Shown piece after piece: positions 59,183-64,000 of a DNA stretch of 64,000 nt; position 1 is the stretch's first letter; each line of letters opens with the position of its first letter. Below the pieces are notes generated by a model. The model was not told the DNA's origin, did no database searches, and was given only the letters and a program-made list of their open reading frames with translations. Origin of the DNA: Torreya grandis (lineage: Eukaryota > Streptophyta > Pinopsida > Cupressales > Taxaceae). The stretch covers positions 809,001 to 873,000 of the forward strand of contig JARHVA010003527.1 of the NCBI GenBank assembly GCA_037957365.1. Direction: 5' to 3'. The position numbers were made by a program, and so were the translations under genes.

Positions 59183-60482
59183 GTGGAAGATACACTAATA
59201 GTCCTTTTTGTCTCCACTACCAATGAGTCGTATTCAGGTATTTCTCATTTCCTTACTTATGGTGAATATCCTTCTCATTTATCTTATAAAGAAAGGAGGA
59301 CTATCAAGTTGAAAGCTGCCAATTTTGTCCTTTGGGACAATGGCTTGTATAAGAGAAGCATAGATGGAGTATTCTTTTGCTGTGTAGACAAAGAGCAACA
59401 AAGCCAAATTTTGAAATCTTTCCACAATCTAGCCTATGGAGGATATTTTTCTACTTTTGTAACTACTCACAAGATTCTATGAGCCAGGTATTACTGGCCA
59501 AGTCTTTTTCAAGATGCATATAAGTGGGTGAGAAAATGTGAACTCTGCCAGCAATTTGTTAGAAGACTCAAGTTAGTTTCCCTGCCTCTCAAGCTAGTGA
59601 TCATAGAAGAACCTTTCCAGCAATGGGGGATTGATATTATTGGGACTAGAAACCCATCTTCAAGCACTGTACATGATTATGCCATTATAGCAACTAACTA
59701 TTTCACAAAGTGGGTAGAAGCAATCCCAACTAAGCATGCTACTTCAGAAGTTGTATGCAATTTCCTCAAAGAGAATATCATTTCCAGATTTGGAGTTCCA
59801 ACCAAAATTATTACTAAAAATGTAGCTTGTTTCACCTCCCAAGAGATTACAAATTTTTTTTTCATTATGGAATTACACTCTTTCACTCTTTTGATTATTT
59901 TCCATAAGGGAATGGACAAGCTGAATCAAGCAATAAGAACCTGGTATGTATCATCAAGAAGCTAGCAGATGACAATAAAAGGACATGGCATAAATCATGT
60001 ATTGATGCTCTATGGGCAAATAGAATCACACCAAAGAGGGTAATTGGTATGTCTCCTTTTCAACTTCTTTATGGTATCAATGTTGAGATACCAATCACCT
60101 TAGAATTACTAGCCTTGAAATTGACAAAGGCAATTGAAGATCAGACATATGAAAGCTCTCTTGATAAGGAATCATGTGCCTAACTAAGCTAGATGAATAG
60201 AGAACCATGGTGGTCGACTGAATTACTACTCATCAAAGTCTGGTAAATAAACTCTTTGACTAGAAGGCAAAAAAGCATGATTTCCAGATTGGGGATCAAG
60301 TCCTGCTATGAGACAAAAGGAGAGAACCAAAAAGGATTCATGGAAAGTTTGACTCCATTTGGAGAGGCCCATTTATAATTCATCAACACAATGGTGAAAA
60401 TAGCTTTCTAATAAAATATTAAGATGGCACACTCTTTTCTCTTCCTCACAATGGGCAACATCTAAAACACTTCAACTTTTGA
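59183..60482 (+). pseudogene. integrase of element B
   Basis: The zinc-binding region at about 59410-59570 (FHNLAYGGYFST, HKIL, YYWPSLFQDAYKWVRKCELCQQF) has lost one His. In the core, WGIDIIG carries the first Asp (59633-59635). The second Asp position reads Lys (59816-59818, ITKNV in place of ITDNG). The catalytic Glu is present in another frame (59923-59925). Two frameshifts, near 59858 in a T-run and near 60200, precede the tail, which has RGPFII (60364-60381) and SLPHNGQHLKHFNF, ending at the TGA at 60480-60482. Not functional. Confidence 0.85.
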
Positions 60483-60684
60483 AGTATCAAATCATTTCAT
60501 CAATACATATGTATATTTGTATAGTTTTTAATTCTATTTTTTTTGTTTCTATTTTTGGTGCCTTCCATTTTTGGGTAATGTGACTCTGTATCCCAATGGT
60601 ACACATGAAAACACTAGAGATTCTAGATTCTACTCCCTTTAATTCTTTTTCACAATTGATAGAAGTTCCCCAATTGGAGCCACT
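60483..60684 (+). other. short 3' untranslated region of element B
   Basis: 202 bases between the integrase stop and the 3' LTR. No third ORF is present, unlike element A. I cannot see a convincing polypurine tract before the LTR (the adjacent sequence is CCAATTGGAGCCACT). Confidence 0.6.
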
Positions 60685-61639
60685 TGTTGTCCCTAAAAAT
60701 AGCCTTCTCATTTTTGGGACAACATGTGAACTATTTTGGTTCAAAAGACCAAAATAATCTCTTCCCTTCTTGAAATTTGTTTTGAGCATTCAAATTCCTC
60801 ATTTTTCAAGCTTCTCAAAAATCTACGGGCTTCACAAGTTCATTTCTATGAACTCTATTGGAAAGAAGCAAGCTCTCAACACTTAGGCAATTTCAAAGTT
60901 GGTTCAACGACAAGGTTCAACCAAAAGAGCTCATCAAAAAGCTTCTAAGTAAGGATTGAACCATTGAACTATAGAACCTTGAACCATTTTGGTTCAACAA
61001 GTTTAATGGGTTCAAATTTTCAACATCAATAGTTAGAGTTAAGCGCATTTGTCAAGGTTCAAAGCTCAACTACTTCAAGGTTTAACAGCTTCAAAACAAT
61101 TATCAAAGAGAAGGCTTGAAACATTGAACTATTGAACCTTGAACCAAAGGGTTCAATGATTTCATAGGTTCAAAGGTTTAACTAGTGTGATGAAGATCAA
61201 AGAGCTTAGAAAGAACAAGGAAGTGACAAACTAATCGGTCGACAAGTTCAAAGGCTTCTATAGGCAGGTTCAATCAAAAAAACAAGTTTCTGACACTTAG
61301 TCATTTTTAGGACTAGTTCAAGGTTCAAAAGGTTCAATGGGTTCAAGGTTTAATAGGTTCAATGAGGCTTGTTTCAAAGAATCTTGGTTCAAGTGGTCAA
61401 TAAAAACAAGGGAATGAACCATTGATCCATTGAACCAAAGTTGGTTTAATCGGTCAGTTCAAGAGATAAGTTCAAAGGAGTGTGCCAAGCGTCAAAGACA
61501 CAAGTGCCCTTGTGGAGGGAATTTTTGTGGAAAAAGTGACTAAGGAAGGAAACAAAAACCTGACAAAACTCAGTGGATGCTACCAAGTGTCATCTTTCAA
61601 GCCTCATTTCACATTGTTTCTAAGAGTAGTGGATGCTAC

Positions 61640-62306
61640 CATGTGTCCTCTATAAGTTAAGTAGAACACGCCAAGTGGCATCATCTTCATGAATCTAAAA
61701 TGAATCCCACAAGGTTATATAGTGTTTCCAAAATGCAATGGAAGCTACCAAGTGTCATCTTTAGCAAGACACTCAAAAGGCATCCAAAGCTTCTACAAGT
61801 TCAACGGATGCTGCCACATGTCCTTACCTATTTCACAGTAGATGCTACCACGTGTCAAAATTTGAGATTCACATAAAATTGACTAAGGAAAATTTCCAAG
61901 GGAAAAAAAAACCTTTTGGAGGACACTCAGAAGCTGAAGTGAACTATTGTAAAAACCTAAAAGGATAATTTGAAGCTCAAAGTGCCCTTGTGGAGGGCAG
62001 GAAGGGGGCAAATGGAGGAATTCAAAGGCCAAAAGAGTAAAGGGATTTCCTTCAGAAAAGATCCCCTGGAAAAAGTGATAAAGAGATAATTCCTTTGGAT
62101 AAATTGTCTAAAATAATTCCTTTAGAATTTTTTCTCCAAAAGAAAATTCCAAAGAAATAGAAAACCCACTATGCTACCACGTGTCATCCATTGAGACATA
62201 GTTTCAAAGCAGTGGGACATGCCACATGTCATTCTCTGCGGGAAACTAATATAAGTCCTGAAGACTTTTCAAAGGTAGCTAAAAGCTCAGCAAAAGCCAC
62301 CACGTG
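61640..62306 (+). promoter_or_regulatory. G-box array in the B 3' LTR
   Basis: CACGTG is at 61849-61854, 62178-62183 and 62301-62306, each in CCACGTGTCA context. CATGTG is at 61640-61645 and CACATG near 61815 and 62222. The three intact sites correspond to CATGTG sites in the 5' LTR (52587, 52869, 52992). The site intact in the 5' LTR (52378) is CATGTG here. Confidence 0.55.
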
Positions 62307-62823
62307 TCAACATCTATAGTTTCATCCTTTAAATCTCTTTTTCTAAGTAAGGATTGTAGTGAGCCTTCATTAAGCTATTGAAACAAGTGAAATATGCCAC
62401 CTTTTATATTATAACTCCATGGAAAGTGACACATGTCTGCACCCATGATTCTAAGTTTCTAATAGGTTTCAAAGCCTCTATCAATAAATGTTTCTTAGAG
62501 TCCTGTGGAAGTTGCCGCGCATCAATTGCTAAAGACCAATAAAAAGCAACTGAAACAAAGCATCGAATTGAATCAAGGACCTGATTCAAATAAACAAAAA
62601 ATAAGGAATGATGAGGAAGGACTAGAAACATTTACGCATCAGATATGTTTCTAGAAGTAGATCATCAGGTGAACATTGAAAGATGCAAACTTTTAATAGC
62701 GTGACCCATTTCTCTACATTGAAAAAAGTAAATGGGTAAATCCCTCTAAATTCTAGCATGTCTTTTTAACAAAATTCAATGCAACATGATGTGTTACTAT
62801 TCCCAAGTCCTTCTTAAAGAGGC

Positions 62824-62830
62824 TATATAA
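62824..62830 (+). promoter_or_regulatory. TATA box, B 3' LTR
   Basis: TATATAA followed by GGGACTCTC, identical to 53551 in the 5' LTR. Confidence 0.65.
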
Positions 62831-63455
62831 GGGACTCTCTTTTATTATTTTATGGATCTCTCTCTCTCTCTGATTATCAAAAACAAAACTCTGCCTAAAT
62901 TGAAAGGCATTATTGAGACTTTGAGCCCAGATTGTTGATCATATTTTGTTATTGGAATAAGAAAGCAAGTGAATTTTTAGACTTGGTGCTATGATATCTT
63001 TGTTGTTGGGGAAATTTTTCCTATGTCTTTTTCTTTAATATATTTTCTATTCCTTTAATTCAATAAGCAAAATTAGTGAAAGTAGTCAGGAAGGTATACT
63101 GAAGTCAACTGTGGAGAGACTTTGTGCCCAAATAATTGCCTTTAGTTTGTTTTCTTTTTGTTTATGTGTAAAGGACCTTGGGATGACTTTGTGCCCTCAT
63201 TTTCCTTTGTATCTCACTCTTGGGAAATTTAGGTGAAGACTTTGTGCTACATCTCAATTTTCTAGTTACTACTTCCTTGGTTACATTTTACAATTACTAC
63301 CAAGAATATTCTTGTGGTTTGTTGAATAGTAATTCTGAAATAAGAGGAGTGCTTTCTATCCTTATCCCTAATATTTCTCCTTTGATTTGCATGCATCATC
63401 TCTAAAAAAAGAGAGATGGATGGTTTATCCTACCCTTGAGTATTATATTTTGTTT

Positions 63456-63479
63456 ATATATATATATATATATATATAT
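63456..63479. repeat. TA microsatellite in the B 3' LTR
   Basis: An uninterrupted TA run of about 12 units. The 5' LTR has a shorter, interrupted run at about 54176-54205. Confidence 0.8.
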
Positions 63480-63623
63480 GGGGAACCTCCCCTTTATGAG
63501 AAGAGAGATTAGTCCCCTTCTGATGTGGTAAACCTACACATATGGATGACCAATCTTCCTACTTTGGATGATAAGACCTATTTTGTTTATCAATATGTTG
63601 ATCAACAAAATATTCAATCAACA

Positions 63624-64000
63624 AACTGTAAATTCACATTTACATCTGGGGCTTGCTTTTCACATATCTACACTAAATGTGATCGGGAAATTATAGAATT
63701 GGAAGAGATGGGGACAATGTAAATATCTTTGTCTACTATGGGTGTACGAGGTGAAAGTGATACTAATGGGGGAGTAAACATAGGGAATCAAAACTTCATA
63801 ATTGGTTGAAATGTGGAAGCCAAATCATTAAATAAATAAGCAAACTGTTTTGTACCACTCAAGGGTAGTAAGGTAGGAAAGATGAAAGGGGATTAATATG
63901 GATCAATACTTATCCCAAGAGTTGGGATGGCCAATGGAACTAAAGTCAGGATGACTGAGTCTATAGCTATATACTACTGAGTGGTGTTGGAAATCAATGG
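63624..64000 (-). mobile_element. element A', third-ORF region, continues past the window
   Basis: Aligns with 38355-38741 inside A. On the minus strand it reads the Pro/Ser-rich part of the third ORF (SVILTLVPLAIPT, FPTLLPLSG), broken by stops. It shows that A' has third-ORF sequence on the far side of B and that the tandem copy extends beyond the window. Confidence 0.8.

Larger units (their letters stand above)
51442..63623 (+). mobile_element. element B: Tat-like Ty3/gypsy, best-preserved copy
   Basis: 12.2 kb with LTRs of 2905 bp (51442-54346) and 2939 bp (60685-63623), both beginning TGTTGTCCC and ending CAACA. The flanks GACTG (51437-51441) and AACTG (63624-63628) match at 4 of 5. Removing B restores continuous homology with 38330-38741. 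Order: primer site, gag, protease, extra RNase H, RT, RNase H, integrase. From protease to the integrase core (56204 to about 59855) a single frame is kept, broken only by point stops. LTR divergence is about a tenth over the first 230 bases by eye, so the insertion is old. Confidence 0.92.
60685..63623 (+). repeat. element B 3' LTR
   Basis: 2939 bp, matching the 5' LTR throughout. It contains small length differences, such as an extra block at 61999-62040 ('ggcaggaagggggcaaatgg') absent from the 5' copy. The hairpin is at 60685-60724, the TATA box at 62824-62830 and the TA microsatellite at about 63456-63479. Confidence 0.93.

Overview
The window reads as intergenic DNA from a seed plant with a large, repeat-filled genome. 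It is strongly AT-rich, shows no intact host gene, no rRNA or tRNA gene and no bacterial-style organisation, and nearly all of it can be assigned to decayed LTR retrotransposons nested in one another. The paired LTRs differ at roughly one base in ten to one in five (estimated by eye), and nothing looks recent. Old, slowly removed copies of this kind are typical of gymnosperms, but the sequence does not prove the clade.

I resolve seven elements, labelled A to G here. F (minus strand, Ty3/gypsy, Tat/Athila-like) is the oldest host. Its coding remains lie at 6825-10138 and resume at 32868. C (10139-32867, minus) is a chromovirus with 328-bp LTRs, an initiator-Met primer site and a chromodomain, and it sits inside the RNase H domain of F. 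C was itself hit twice. E (12190-22034, plus) is a Ty1/copia-derived, gag-only element whose 3.39-kb LTRs are longer than its interior. D (22694-30440, plus) is a Ty3/gypsy-type element with gag and protease but no polymerase. A (35761-51136, minus) is a Tat/Athila-like element. Its right-hand LTR (48806-51136) is shared with the 3' end of another copy, A', which runs out of the window. B (51442-63623, plus) is the best-preserved element and sits inside A'. The left edge (1 to about 3200) holds the 3' end and LTR start of a further plus-strand element, G.

Four observations stand out. (1) In A, B and F an extra RVT_3/archaeal-type RNase H domain lies upstream of the reverse transcriptase, not between the RT-linked RNase H and integrase where it is usually described in Tat elements. 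(2) A carries a long unidentified third ORF downstream of integrase (40793 to 37000, minus). It reads through the polypurine tract into the LTR, so about 1.05 kb of its 3' end lies in U3. Both LTR copies keep protein-level similarity, which resembles the layout of retroviral nef or sag. (3) The 3' region of A holds a tandem array of 80-92 bp units, each with a short palindrome. (4) The LTRs of B carry about a dozen spaced CACGTGTC-type (G-box/ABRE-like) motifs, and the two LTRs differ from each other mainly at the central CpG.

For B, the order of parts is LTR, primer site, gag, protease, extra RNase H, RT, RNase H, integrase, LTR. This would make a virus-like particle, copy the RNA and insert the DNA, but every frame is broken. 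Boundaries rest on TG...CA ends, primer sites, polypurine tracts, near-matching 5-bp target duplications (B, C and E at 4 of 5 bases, D at 3 of 5; the outer duplication of A cannot be checked) and the resumption of interrupted reading frames across insertions.
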